Source: Monarcha castaneiventris obscurior
Taxonomy: Eukaryota; Chordata; Aves; Passeriformes; Monarchidae
DNA: 64,000 nucleotides
Direction: 5' to 3'
NCBI GenBank assembly: GCA_026261815.1
Contig: JAMPIT010000437.1
Coordinates: 5,096,001-5,160,000 of the forward strand
The notes under the pieces: model-generated
What the model saw: only the letters and a program-made list of their open reading frames with translations
Told to the model about the DNA's origin: nothing
Databases searched by the model: none
Made by a program: the position numbers and the translations under genes
In this document: positions 35,400-47,700 of the stretch, in pieces
How the letters are laid out: every line of letters starts with the position of its first letter
Numbering within the stretch: position 1 is the stretch's first letter

Positions 35400-38300
35400 T
35401 GGTGATTTACAGGGGGAGAATATGGTGATATAAATGTAGCTACTATGACTCAGGCAACCAAAGAATTATGTAGAGCAGAAGAGATTTTAAGTTGGAAAAA
35501 TGTGATTGAGTTAAGAGGAAGAAAAATTTAGGCTGCATCTCATGAGAAAATAGACTAATTGTGAAATCCTCTACTACACTTAGATCTGGGCCCCCTGGGA
35601 AATAATGGAAAAGAGTGTTTCTTGGCAGAAGAAGCCCCTAGACAAAACACCAGTGCTTTAGGAATAGGTTATGCATAGCTGCAATATAGTTCATCAGCAG
35701 CAACCCCGTTCCTGCACTAACAGGGAAGAAGCAGCTAATTTATCAGTAATAACTTTTGTGTTTCACTGCTTCTGTATGCCAAAGACACTGTGGTTGCTGA
35801 CGGATGTGTTTGGGTGCAGAGGTGATTTTACAAAGTGAGAATTTATCTAACAGGAACAGGTCTAAAAGTAATGGTTCATTTTGCATAGGCTGCCCAGCAG
35901 CCATCAGATACTAACAGCTGTTTGCTTCCACTCTTGTCTGAAGCTAGATTTGAACTATTAAGTTAAAGGCAAAATAAAATTTAAGGTATTTCTTTAAACC
36001 ATGCAGTCCTCCAGGGAAGGATTTGCAAATGCACTTGTATTCATCATATTGAAGCTTTTCTGTTGCTTACAAATATCTATTTTCTTGAGACACCTTATTG
36101 AAAAAGTGCCTTAGTGCTTTTCATCATCCACTGTAACTTGTTTTCAAAGCAAAAGACAGTCTGTGCCTTGAAAATAATTCACAGTAGTGTTGGGCAAACT
36201 TCAAAATGCACCTAAGGTTTAAAATTAAAAATACTAATCAAGAGCATGAAATTCAATTTCACAATTTGAAATGACATTTCAGACTCCCCTGCCCATCCTA
36301 AATTTGTCACCTGTCTAAGGCTGCTGCCATTTCTGTGGCCATGGAGTAGCAGTAACCAGAGCAGCTCAGGGGCTGCCTGTACTTTCCATGGTGGGTGAAT
36401 GTGGTTGGCTCTACCCCCAGTGCCAGCTGACACTTTCCACCCTCAAAAGATCCAGGGCAGGATGGTTTCTCCAAGATCCCTGTGTTTGACTTTGGCTTTT
36501 ACTCTGGTTTGAGCTGGAATTCTTCTTAATGCTCTTTATCTTTGTTTTCCATCAGTGACATTTCAATGTTTTTGCATGAGCTCAAGCTAAGGGAAGATTC
36601 CATTTTCTCCTCTGTCCTCATTCTTCCACCCTTGCTCTCTAGGCTTATCTGGTGTCAGCTGTAGCTTTTATCTCTACCTACCCTTGAGCTCGCTCCACTT
36701 ACTAGGCCAAAAAAAAAGAAAAAGAAGAAAAAAGAAGCCCCTAGAAAAAGACGGATAATTTTATTCTGGATTTGTGAATGGAATTGAGAAGAACAAATGA
36801 TGCCAGTGCTGGGCAAGGTGTGGGCTGAGCATGGTGAGGCTGGAGGGAAGGTGGGCAACAAGACCTGCCCCTTTCAGCAGCAGAGAAGCTGCATTACATT
36901 GTTGAAATTGGAGGGCTAGACCTTAAGGGATAGCTTAATGACAAAACCAAAATCCTTATATTATTAATTTTTTTTTTAATCGGGAAATGGTTCATATAGA
37001 AATAAAGAAATGTTACAGTAAGTACATAGAAACCTGCTCATAGATCCCATTCAGTTCAGAGACAAGAAACTTGTCACTGAATTAACATGCAAATACACAT
37101 ATTATATTCACATCAAATAAGTGAAGTTGTAATATTTAGTTTTGTTAAGGAGCTTTTGATGTAAAACTTTTGCCCAGAGTACAGACAGGACAGCGTATCT
37201 GCTGTTTTAGCAACCAAAGGGAAGACAGGTACTGATTGATTGCTATTAAGTGTATTTTAGTGTGTTGCCTAGTATGTATTACCTAATTTATGCCTGTTTC
37301 ACACCATCACAGTTATGCCTGCAATAGAATAAAAATGAAATATAAATTTCCCAGTACTTAGTATTAAATATATTTCCATTCATAAAAAAAAAAACCTCAA
37401 CACATAACAAAGCTGCAACTATGTGTAAGGTATGAAAAGAAATGTCAAAAACTTGTTCTTTCTGGCTATGATTTATTATTTGTTTGTTTCCCATGGTGAA
37501 ATGGCAGGAAAAATACGAGAAAGAGACTGAGAAATGGCATGTTACCCATTCTTTTTTTCTTTACAACTATTAAGAAGAATTTGAACTGTCAATGTTGACT
37601 GAAATATTGCTGTGCATATTCAGCTTGAATGATATGCAACACAAAAAGTACTTTTTCAGTGTGCACTTACGTAGATAGTCCACCTCGGTTTTAACCAAAC
37701 TGTGCAATTTTAGATCATGAAATGACACCATCCCAGCAGGTTAAATAATGCTGCAGGTCATATCTATGTTCCAAGAGTTTGCTCAGTGTAGGAGGGTTGG
37801 TATAATCAAGTTTAATTAGAAAAACAAAAGCAAAATTGCCATGTGCTTGATCCAAAGCCTATTGAAGCTTACAGGGATCTCCCAGCTGGTTTCTTTACTT
37901 CTGGAAGTTATCTGTTATTAGGACTGAATCAAATCTGCTTTCTTCAAGCTTAGCAAAACTGGGTTTTCAGTATCATTAACAAGGTGAGAAACAAGCTGGT
38001 GAGACTGTAATATTTTTCCTCTTAAAAACCTAAATACTTGCTTTAGACTTCTCATTAACTTCTCATGCCATTAGGTGTTTACACGCAAAGATAAACCAAG
38101 CCTAGTCTTTATGGCATATCTCAATCATAATGCTGAAATTAGGGAAGACAGTTCTCATAAGCTGGTGGTTCTCTGTGGTGCAGACTATCCTGTGTAAAAC
38201 AGCTGGCTAAAGGGCATAACTTATTTAATTCACAACAATTGTTGTTCACTGTCTGATTATTTCAGGTTTGTCTTGATCTGTTTTTAAATGCTATGCATTT

Positions 38301-39729
38301 TAACATGCGAAAATTCCAAATTTTATAGGCAGTGGCAAAAAGTACTTTTAGCTTGATTTCATTATTTTTTAAAAGGAATATGTGGCCACAAGACAGCTAC
38401 AAATATAAAAAAAATTACTTCATGGATAATCTTTCACGAAGTAACTCTTGAAAGTGAACTGTGATAATGCAAAGAATTTCAAAACAGCTTTCAAGCAAGT
38501 GATTTCTTCCATCATGGTTCATTTTCATAATCTTCTTCAAGTATTTAGAGAGTCAATTGCTCTTAATTTTAGATTGTTATTAAATTAAGTGGTGATGATG
38601 ACTGTAGGTAGGATGTCTTTTACTGTCTAGAGTGTCACAGTAGAGTGTAATAGTCCTAGATTTGAAATGTTTTCATCCTATTAAATGGCTGTGTTAAGTT
38701 ATCATGGAAAATGAGTACCTAATTTATTTTAATCTTTCTTATTCTTTGAGCTGTTTTTCTGCCTAAGTGTTTTTGAGTGACAAATGAGAATCAAAATCTG
38801 CTGTTGATGCTTACTTCGCAGTTATATAGAGGCCCCTTATCTAGAGCTGACAAAACCCAGCTTTCCTTAAAGTAGTTGCATTTCTTTATCTCAGAAAGAC
38901 AACATAATCTATACACTATAGTTCTGTATGTGTTCTTGTAAACCTCTGACTGTAAGCCTTTCTGTAGGCAGTGCTTTACATACGTCTGTCAAATAGAATT
39001 CGTGTTCTACTCACACACAGATCTCGATTTTTGTGCCATTTATTCATCATGTGCCTCCTGGCTGTGCAACCTGTGTATAAATTTCTAACAATTATTGACT
39101 ATTTGGTACTTTTGGTCATATCAGTGTTGTTTGTAGGCTAGACAACCTCTGTCTGGAATTAGAGCCTCTAAACACTCCAATTAGTTTACAGGAGCAGGAA
39201 TAAATGTTTAATATTTCCTTGTAGCTGATGTTCCTTCTTAGACCGTGCTTAGCTGATTTTGTTCTGTCTTACATGAACGTGCAAACCTGCAATGGAGAAG
39301 ATTCACATCCCCACCCTCCAGTGTGGTATGAGGCAAAACTGGTACATCACCTGCACCATCCTTTGATCAAAAAACCAGCATGTGCTGCATCTTCATTGTA
39401 GGAGCACTGCAACCCAAGCCTCCTTGCACTGTGAAAGAAAATCAATCCTTCATACACGAAAAGAGTTAGTAATGGTCTTACTTGAGCTTAACTTAGACTG
39501 AATTAATCATGGTTCAGTTATCCAGGGCAAACATTACCTGTGCAGCACACTGCCTGAATTGCCTCCCTTGTTTATTTTCTTTGGGGTGATTTGCTTGAAG
39601 AAGGACCACAGGACCAGGTCGTGCATTTGCTGGACATGAGAACATTTCATACTGGGATTTTTCTTTCTGTTAGATTTTTTTCCTCCCCCCTCCTGTTGTT
39701 GTGTTTGTTGTGATGGGTGGTTTTTTATA
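35400..39729. other. noncoding stretch, no gene recognised
   Basis: AT-rich with few frames over 70 codons. An A-rich purine tract lies at about 36708-36738. A perfect palindrome with paired SOX-like half-sites lies at 38232-38245. No mobile element was recognised. Confidence 0.6.
38232..38245. promoter_or_regulatory. perfect 14-bp palindrome with paired SOX-like motifs
   Basis: ACAACAATTGTTGT is its own reverse complement and contains AACAATTGTT, two head-to-head SOX-type ACAAT/ATTGT half-sites that overlap. Motif-based inference only. Confidence 0.25.
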
Positions 39730-39919
39730 TTTTTTTTTTTTTTTGTTTAGGGCCCCAGCGTGGGGTCCCAAAGAGAATGTTAGTGCTTTTGAATCTCGAT
39801 GGCTCCCCGTTGACATGCCATCTGCAGATGCTCATGTAGAGTATGTTTTAAGCAGCAAACACCTGGGGTGCTGTATTAAAAAATGCTCAGCATTTCAAAA
39901 TCCTGGTGATGAAGAGTGA
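39730..39919 (+). other. poly(T) splice-acceptor-like sequence followed by an open frame
   Basis: T15 (39730-39744) followed by GTTTAG ending at 39750 has the form of a strong 3' splice site. The frame after it is open for 56 codons to TGA at 39917-39919 and has an ordinary protein-like composition (APAWGPKENVSAFESRW at its start). A moderate donor-like site (AGA/GTATGT) is at 39839/39840. No homologous family is recognised and no poly(A) signal is evident nearby, so this is an exon candidate and not a gene call. Confidence 0.2.
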
Positions 39920-40309
39920 TATGCTCTTGATAAGCCACTTGCTGTTAGAACTATGAGCTGCATCCTGCTAAGTCCTAATGCCTCCTGTTGGAGTGAATGA
40001 TAGCAGAGAATACTTAGGACTTGAGAGATGCATGACTTTTCAGGTGTATTAAAAGGAGTTTAACTCAGTCAAAACTCCTCTTTTTTTTAGACACAGTCAT
40101 TTTAGACTTATCTCCTCTGCTGTCTTTTTGAAGGACTATGGTGTAATAGCCCCTGAGCAAGGGGATGAGCAGGAGCTGCTGCCAGGCCTTTAGACTCTCA
40201 TGACACTCCTTATTTTAGTGATACGAGTTTGAAAACATTCAAGCCGTGTCATTTTATGGTGACAAAAAATTTCAGCAAAACGGAGTGATTTTTGATGGAT
40301 ATATTCCTG
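39920..40309. other. short noncoding spacer
   Basis: Nothing recognised between the exon-like segment and the left edge of the CR1 copy. Confidence 0.6.
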
Positions 40310-41144
40310 GGAGCTATGCTAAGGCACAGGGAGGACAAGGAGCAGGATTAGACACAGCCAGCACGGCTCCACCAAGGGCAAGCCTTGCCTGCCTGATCTC
40401 ATGGATGTCTGTGATGGAGTAACTACACCACTGGACAAGGGAAGAGCTACGGGTGCCATCTGTCTGGTAAGGCTTTTGACATGGTACCCACAGCATCCTA
40501 AACTGGACAGAGAGGAATTTGATGGGAGGACTGTTGGATTGGATGGTTGAATCCAGAGGGTTCAATGGCTCAGTGCCTGGTTGGGGATCAGTGATGTGCC
40601 TCAGATCTGTGCTGGGACCAGCACTGTTTAATATCCTCACCAGTGACACTGACAGTGTGATTGAGTGCACCCTCAGCAAGGTGCAGGTGACACCAAGCTG
40701 ACTGGTGTGGTTGGAACACCTGAGGGACAGGATGCCATCCAGAGGGACCTGGGCAAGCTCCTGGAGTTGGCCTGTGTGAACCTCATGCAGTTCATGGCCA
40801 AAGGCAAGGTGCTGCACCTGGGTTGGGGCAATCCCTGGTATCAACACAAGCTGGGGGATGAAGGGATTGAGAGAAGCCCTACAGAGGAGGAGCTGTGGGT
40901 ACTGTGGGATGGAAAGCTGCATGTGAGCTGTCAGTGTGCAAAGAAATTCTTCAGAATGAGGGTGGTGAGGCTCTGACAGGTTGCCCAGAGAAGCTGTGGC
41001 TGCACCATCCTTTGAAATATTCAGGGCCAGGTTGGATGGGTCTCTGAGCAACCTGATCTAGTGGAAGATGTCCCTGCTCATTGCAGGGCATTGGACTGCA
41101 TGACCTCTAAAGGCCCCTTCCAACACAAAGCATTCTATGATTCT
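40310..41144 (+). mobile_element. CR1 LINE with the end of ORF2 (reverse transcriptase) and 3' terminus, degenerate
   Basis: An 835-base 5'-truncated CR1. The left part translates, with frame changes, to reverse-transcriptase motifs: around 40380-40500, remnants of the 'GRSCLTNLV..YDGVTT..DKGRA...L.KAFDMVP' block; at about 40590-40650, a broken SGVPQGSVLGP/LFN box; and at 40681-40690, the FADD box. In that box, relative to the usual FADDTK coding sequence, one base is missing and the first catalytic Asp codon reads GGT (Gly). Downstream frames give EGQDAIQRDLGKL and KGKVLHLGWGNP, which match the CR1 C-terminal region. The 3' UTR and a CATTCTATGATTCT terminus follow. The copy cannot make an active enzyme. 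The 245-codon open frame on the opposite strand across it is a shadow. Confidence 0.96.
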
Positions 41145-44100
41145 CCAGTAGTATAAAATGAAAAACACCTGCAAAGAGCCCTAAAAACATAGGGTGTGTA
41201 TAATAACAACAAAAACCACAATTATCTAATGGGATTTTTATAGTATCCCACTTAATGGCCCAAAGCGGTAAAAATGAAGTCAGTATGTATTGAAGTAATT
41301 TTCTGATTAATTCAGAGAGAAGTAAATACAATTTGGGTCATGTTGCTTTTCATGACCCCAAAACCCCATTCAAATAAGCACTATGGATTTTAAAGACCTA
41401 CCATGTCTTTGCTGATGTATTATTGATCGTGGTTAGTCAGCAGTTCAGCTTTTGTTGTTCAAGACCATCTAAGGCACTAAGATCACTTGTTAGCAGATTA
41501 TATTGCTCAGGTACTTTCTCTGCCAGGTTTATTTTCTTTTTTAAGGTATTTTTATTCATCAAAATTACGAACCACCTTTCTGTTTAATTTTAACCAATGA
41601 TTGTGTGCAAACATCACTGATATTTATGAGGATGTGCCTTTGTCTTTTCTTTTAGACACATGTTCACTACCTGTGTAGGCTAAATTTCACAGGCTTTGCT
41701 AGTCAATTGATAGGAAACATAGTGGACACAGGCCTATGTGATAAATATGGCAAATTTCCCCTCTAGCACAAGTGTTGTGACTGCAGCTCCTGAGGCTGAT
41801 GCAAAATGGGTCATATCTTTGGTTGGTTTTAGGAGTATTTTCCATCTATAATGCTTGTGTGAATTTAAAAAGAAGAACAAAGTAGGGTCTTGGAAATTTT
41901 TGGTGGTGCTTTTCTATTTTGAGTTTGTTTTTTATGGTTTTTTGGGTTTTTTGAGTTTTACTGGTTGGTTTTCTTAAAGTTTCTGATTTTGGTATCTTTG
42001 CTGGCAGTTTGCTGCTTATAAATTCAAGGTTGCTGGCTTGTGAAGGTTGTTTTTTTGATCAAAGTATTTTCTTTTAATGAGGCTGTGTGATCCCTGTTCT
42101 ATTGTTGTTGTACTAATTAACTTTCCAAGTGTTTTGAGCATTTTGCAGGGATGCCATTTGGGTTTTTCTTCTAAAAAAGTCCCATTATTTGAATAAGTGA
42201 AACTGCATGTACTGAAGTTACTCAACTCTTATGCAGAATCAAACCAGGCAGCTGTTATTATTTGAGTTACCAACTCTAGGGGTAAATAGAACCCCTGAAA
42301 TGTTGGCAGCCCCAATACCTGCTTAAACAATAGGTGCAAGTAGCAAAGCAGTAGGTAGACAATCCCTGATAATACATGCAGTAGTTTTCTTTTTCTTTTA
42401 TAAATCACAATATAAGTGCTTGGGTAACAAGGTATCTCAGCAACAACTTGACAAGAGACGTATAATACACTCTCAGAGAATAGAAAAAACATCATTTGTC
42501 ACCAGTAAAGGTGTTTAGCATTCTGATAGTCCCAACATAAATTAATTTGCAGATATACTAGCAGTGTTTTTACACATGTATTTTGCATTTGCATCAAACT
42601 ACTTCCAGTCCTTAGGAGCACTTGCTGCTTTTCTGAGTATTAACTTTTCAGAATGTGGGTACAGGTTAATGTGCTGTATGCCTTAGGATCAGCTCTGGTT
42701 TCTCTGTTACATGGTGCATTTAGTCTTCAGGGGATTAAACATGTTCTTCGTTAATGAAAATTAATATTTATTAAATGTTGTATCAGGATATACTTATTCA
42801 TACAGAAAATTCAATATATTACTTGAATGGTGTACAGGAATCTGAAAAAACTCAGGGAAGCTTTTTATTCTAGTAGAAAGTTTGTGTATTTATATATTTT
42901 TTTACTGTTTTAAGACTTGGGTGTGCACTTTGAAAATGGGTACAACAAAGCAAACCAGATTTAAGAAAAACAGATTTCTGAGTCATCCTTTTCAACTGGT
43001 GACAGATTTAGAGGATAAAGAGTTGCAAACTTGGTTCCCAAATGTACCTTGGAGCATAGAACAGATAAGGATACAGAACCAGGCAATTGTTAAAGCCTGC
43101 TAGATGCTTGCAACATTGCAAAGAACAACTTTCAACTTTTTAGGAAAAAAGTCTCAAACATGAAAGCAAAGTAAATGCTATTTTCTGTCTTTAGTATTCA
43201 TGGGCTGTACAATAACAATTGATCATTACTCAGTATTGTTTCTAAAGCTTTGTCAAGATGAAAAATGCTAGGTCTGGTGGTTTGATAAAAAAATAATTAA
43301 ACATTTACAACAAAAAAAAATGCTATTGTTTTCTCACATCTGTAGCAGTATTTATAACTGCATCGTGTTTTAAGGAGGGGGGGAAGAAAATAAAAAAAAA
43401 AATAAATAGTTCAAGGCCCAGACCTTTTTTGCTGAGTTCCTGCATATGTTTTTGACACTAAAACAAAGGATGGCAGTAGGGGATGTATTTCAAGACAAGC
43501 ACAGAGACTGATTCTATTAAAGCCATACCTGCTGTTAACCTCAACAGTACTTCGGGTGGAATATTTTTAGTTCGATTCTACGCCAATTTATTTGTATTAT
43601 TTTCAAGCTGTGTAACCAATGTTTCAGCAGACCATAGTGAATCGACATATTCCTTTTTAATTACAACCTCTTTAAAGTTCCGAGGTGTTTACATTGGTTG
43701 TGTAGCCTTGTGAAATCAGCAGCAGCACCAGAGCTCTTCTCTGAGGGTAACAAGCAGCAGCTGTAATAAACACGCTCTGTAGACAGAAATGGGAACATGC
43801 TGGTGGGCCTTATATGACCTGCTATAACTCTTTGTTTGACTGTGACATGTGCTTATCAAGACACAGAATGAAATAATTTTGCATGTGGAATCCAGCAAGT
43901 AAAGATGGAAAGGGAAAATCTCATCTTGGAGGCAGTTGCTCCCTGGCTGACCCGTGTGCCCTTCTCCCACAGGTGCTGAGGTGCAGCAGAAGGGGACAGG
44001 GGCAGTCAGTTTAATCCCTCTGGTTTGTTCACCTGACACCTCTGCAACTGTAAAATATAATCCTGGCTGAGGGACATTGGCCTCTTTCTGCACGGTTTAT

Positions 44101-44930
44101 GTTAACAGAGGTGAACTTACTGCAGACGTGGGTTTTCATAGTTCAAGGCAGGAGGCATTGCTGTCACAGGCACTAGGCCTGTAGAAGGTTTAAATCTAGA
44201 ACTGGCAAGGGAAACAGAGTAATCACTGTAAAATCATCCCAGCTCAGGTACAATATGTATTTCCCTTCTTTGTCCCATGTCTTGCTTAACTATGAAGGAA
44301 AAAGGGCTGCTGGAGGGCTTCTTTTAGGGCACTGCCTCTGCTGTTTCTGTAGGGGCAAGTCAGAAGGGAAACAAAACCATTGCATGATGTTAATGAGACT
44401 TTTAAGAGCATTGCTACAGGGCAGGTGTGACTGTGGAATGCATAAGGGATGCATGGTACCCCTACCTGCCCCAGGGGATTGTGTACACACTGAGAGACCT
44501 CTCATCCTCCTGCAGTAGAGATGCAACTGAAATGTCAAAAATTATAACAGTATTATATAAATGAATTATTATAAGTGCATCTTATTAGAATTTTATCTCC
44601 ATTTGGATTATGTGATTCAATAAGAAAGACACAATCCTTTGTGGAGCCTAGTGGAGGGCCTGGGATCTGATTCATCCCTGGTCCTTTGGATACGTCACTA
44701 GTTCCACTTATCTGAGTTGTCAATAAAACTTTAAGGCTGGCCCTTCCTTTCTGCTTGAATAGAGAGGGCTGTGAGGTGAGTAGGCTTAGACTTTAGGGTT
44801 CTTGTCAGGTGCCTAAAACTAGCCAGGATCAGAGCTGAGCAAGCTAAGAATAAACAGCTTAAATAAAAAGACTACTCCAGAGCTTGGCTTGGACAACTGC
44901 TGGAGCATCAGCCACACTTGGAAACAGCAT
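41145..44930. other. noncoding stretch, no gene recognised
   Basis: Contains a T/G-rich, nearly C-free tract at about 41886-41975 (strong strand asymmetry) and A-rich runs at 43311-43320 and 43390-43402. Open frames up to 125 codons (minus, 43716-44093) lack domains. Confidence 0.6.
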
Positions 44931-44997
44931 CAACAGATTGAAGGGGTTTGGCCTTCAAAACTGCAACAGATTGAAGGAGTTTGGCTTGGGAAAACTG
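44931..44997. repeat. 33/34-bp imperfect tandem doublet
   Basis: The unit beginning CAACAGATTGAAGG is followed directly by a second copy (44931-44963 and 44964-44997) with a few substitutions and one indel. It sits about 50 bases before the LINE fossil, and may be part of it. Confidence 0.8.
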
Positions 44998-45049
44998 TAG
45001 GAACAGGAGCAGCAGTTTGTGAGACAGCCTGGCTTATGCAAATGTAGAA

Positions 45050-45725
45050 ATGGCAGCAGCAGGTTCTGATGGGATGTGTTGCTGGGGTATCTCCAAAAAT
45101 TTTAAAACTGGCTGCTCATGTAATACCAGGGCCCTATCACCTATATGCTCAATTTATCACTGCATCTTGGAACTTCTCCATCAGAGTAGTAGAAAGCAAA
45201 TGTTACCCTGCTATATAAGAGAGAGAGAAAGCAAACCCACTCAGCTTATTATTTACAGACCTATCTCACTGCTTCCAGCTCTATCCATAATAGATAATGA
45301 ATAAATTGGTTCACAAGCAACTGTTTAAGTACTTGGAGTTAAACAACATACTGAATGATGCTCAGTCTGGATTTCATTCTCATTATTTCACTGTCATTGC
45401 ACTAAGAAATTGCTGGAGACTTTTTCTCTGCCATGGATCAAAGTCTGTTTATAGGTGCAGCATTTATTCCTCTGTCAAAATCCCTTTTGACATGACCTGC
45501 CATTTTCACATGCACAAATTCATTTGAAATCAGTTCAAGTAAAAGTAGTAGACAATTGTTTTCAGTCACATTTGCCTTCCAGGACCCAGATGGATTGCAT
45601 TAGCAAAGGACAGTCACGTATGCAATATAATACTGAGGAGTCTTGTAGCTGGGTACCATATTGGCCATTACATGTTCATTAAAAACTGTTGTGCATGCTA
45701 ATGGGAAGATACAGTTCTTCGTGGT
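45050..45725 (+). mobile_element. degenerate non-CR1 LINE reverse-transcriptase fossil (L2-like)
   Basis: Two successive frames join into the finger/palm region of a non-LTR reverse transcriptase. The first (45050-45301) includes AGSDG and YRPISLLPALS. After a frame change at about 45300, the second gives NKLVHKQLFKYLELNNILND and then AQSGFHSH..TVIALRN, the conserved 'QSGFR..HST..AL' motif. Further down, fragments of the GVPQGSILGPLLF box (about 45640-45675) and a broken YADDTVL box (GTGCATGCTAATGG...CAGTTCTT at 45691-45718) follow in the right order. Avian CR1 has a different YRPVSLTSVPGK-type block, so this belongs to another LINE group. The L2 lineage is the closest I recognise, though Rex1 or another CR1-superfamily branch is possible. 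Stops, frameshifts and deletions show it is an ancient inactive copy. Confidence 0.75.
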
Positions 45726-45836
45726 TAAAACACATGGAGTGGAGCCAAATTTCTATTAAAATTGAAAGCAAGCCTGAAATCAGAACCTTATCTCTTACAA
45801 ACAGCATCTATCTTTTTTTTCCTCATATGTTTCTAG

Positions 45837-46024
45837 AGATAGATACACACAGATATCCAGGAACAGCATCTGTGGAGCTATGCTGTAGAAAGCAAGAAGT
45901 CAAGGAGGAAGGAGAGATTCGAGTGAGGATGAGGTGCTCTAGTATACCTGTGGAATTTCTTGTTCTCACCAGGATACTGCCAAAGAGTTTTGTCACAAGA
46001 AAAACGTGTAGAATTGTCTTTATA
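45837..46024 (+). other. exon-like open frame after a strong acceptor-like sequence
   Basis: TTTTTTTTCCTCATATGTTTCTAG ends at 45836 (an acceptor-like form; only the tract shape matters here). The frame after it stays open for 62 codons to TGA at 46025-46027, with a charged, protein-like composition (EVKEEGEIRVRMRC). It lies just beyond the LINE fossil, so it could also be further decayed LINE sequence. No family is recognised. Confidence 0.18.
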
Positions 46025-47688
46025 TGATCTGGCGTATATAATTCATAGCATAAAACAGAGGCTTGACCTGTGCTGCTAATTGTTTAGCCACTAACAAGAA
46101 GCTTATTGAAGTAGAATCATATTCAATAAGACTTCATCACAGCATCTCAGGTGTAGTCTTCATTTGAAGAGATTCTGGGTTTAGCATGACTCAGGTGGCC
46201 TGTGTGGCAAAACTGAAATGCAGTTCAGAATTACAGACCAGAGGGCTGGGGATTCAGGTGGTATTCCTGGTTTCACCTAAACCTTTAGAAGCTGTTTTCC
46301 TCTCTTTATCCCTCTATTTTTTTTTTTTTTTAATGAGGATTACAGGTTTATGAAACTTTATTTAAATATAAGGTTAGACAATTAGGCTACTATTTCCCAT
46401 TGTCTGGCTGAATGATGATGTGGGAACCCAGTGAATGGGTGGCACTAAGGGTGGAAATAGCTGGAATTTTGGCTATGTGCATTTATCCATGGTTTCTGAG
46501 ATGAAGAATGGACGCTGCTAAGTTACAGCTCTCACTTGTTATTTAGATATATGTACATATAGGATTAATTTTGAGGATTAGGAATTCTGATCAAAAGTTT
46601 AAAAATACTGACTTTTAAAATATGCATGTTGCATTTCTTTCTTCTCCCTTTCCGTCACACACATCTGTCAAATGAGATGGTGAGAACAGTGCAGATGCAC
46701 TGGTATTAGATTTAATTTCTAACTCTCTTAAAAAAATATTAAGGCCTCGATTGCAGTGCAGAAAACTTGGGGGAGGAAAAAAAATGTCCTTGCAGGTTCC
46801 TTTTAACTTGTGTTTGTACATCCTCTGACTTTCTTAGGTCCAGACACAGGGTAAGTTGGTGGCTGTACTCCGTAAAGGGCATGGGAGGAATCCATCTCCC
46901 CTCCTTTTGGACAGAACGGCTGATTCTGTGCCAAGAAGGAAATTAATTCTTCTAATACAAGGCAACAACAAATTATGGTTTCCAGTCACAGAAGGTAGAA
47001 GTGAAGGGAAAAGTGTGTCTCTGAAGAACAATGTTTCTTGGGATTGTGATTGTATCGTGTTTCTTGGGGCTGTTCCTGCCAGTGGAACCGTGAGTCCTCC
47101 CTCTCCAGGGCTGGTGCATGGGGCTGCAACTGGGCCATAAAGAGATCAGGCTGCTGCACAAGAGCCACATGTCACAGCAGAAGCTTTACCTGAAAAAAAC
47201 GTCCAGGACCAGGTCTCAGTGCTTAAACAGTCTGAACTCCTTTTATTTAGTTTTGTTCTGGTTTAATTTTTAGGTAAGGGTGTGGGGTTGTTGTTGTCAT
47301 TGTTGCTTTTATTTTTCTCCCCCAAAGAACAGACATATAATGGCTTTTAATTTATCTGTGACTTGAGTTTGGCTAGGAGTCCATGTGTGTACATACCTGA
47401 AGAAGGGAAAGGGTCAGATTTGAACAGTAAGGACAGGGGGCTTGTAAACTCATATCTTTCTTTTGCTGGTGAAAAGCAGTAGTACCTGGTGTGTTAGAGT
47501 TTAAAATAAAGATGGAGACATCTGTTGGTCTGTTTGTTGTCCCTTAGGAACTGTGGTGATACTGAGAGGACAACAAGAGGGTTTCAGGGTCTTTTTTACT
47601 TAATTTTCCCTGCTTTGAATTCTCAGACTAATTCAATAATACCTACATGATTTGTAGGTTTGTGCTTTTCTCCGTTCTGGATTTTTTT

Positions 47689-47700
47689 GTGTGTGTGTGT
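47689..47700 (+). repeat. (GT)6 microsatellite
   Basis: Six uninterrupted GT units preceded by T7. Confidence 0.85.

Noticed and set aside
40314..41051. 245-codon minus-strand open frame, the longest in the window
   Set aside because: It lies wholly antisense to a CR1 reverse-transcriptase and 3' UTR copy, so it is a shadow of repeat sequence.
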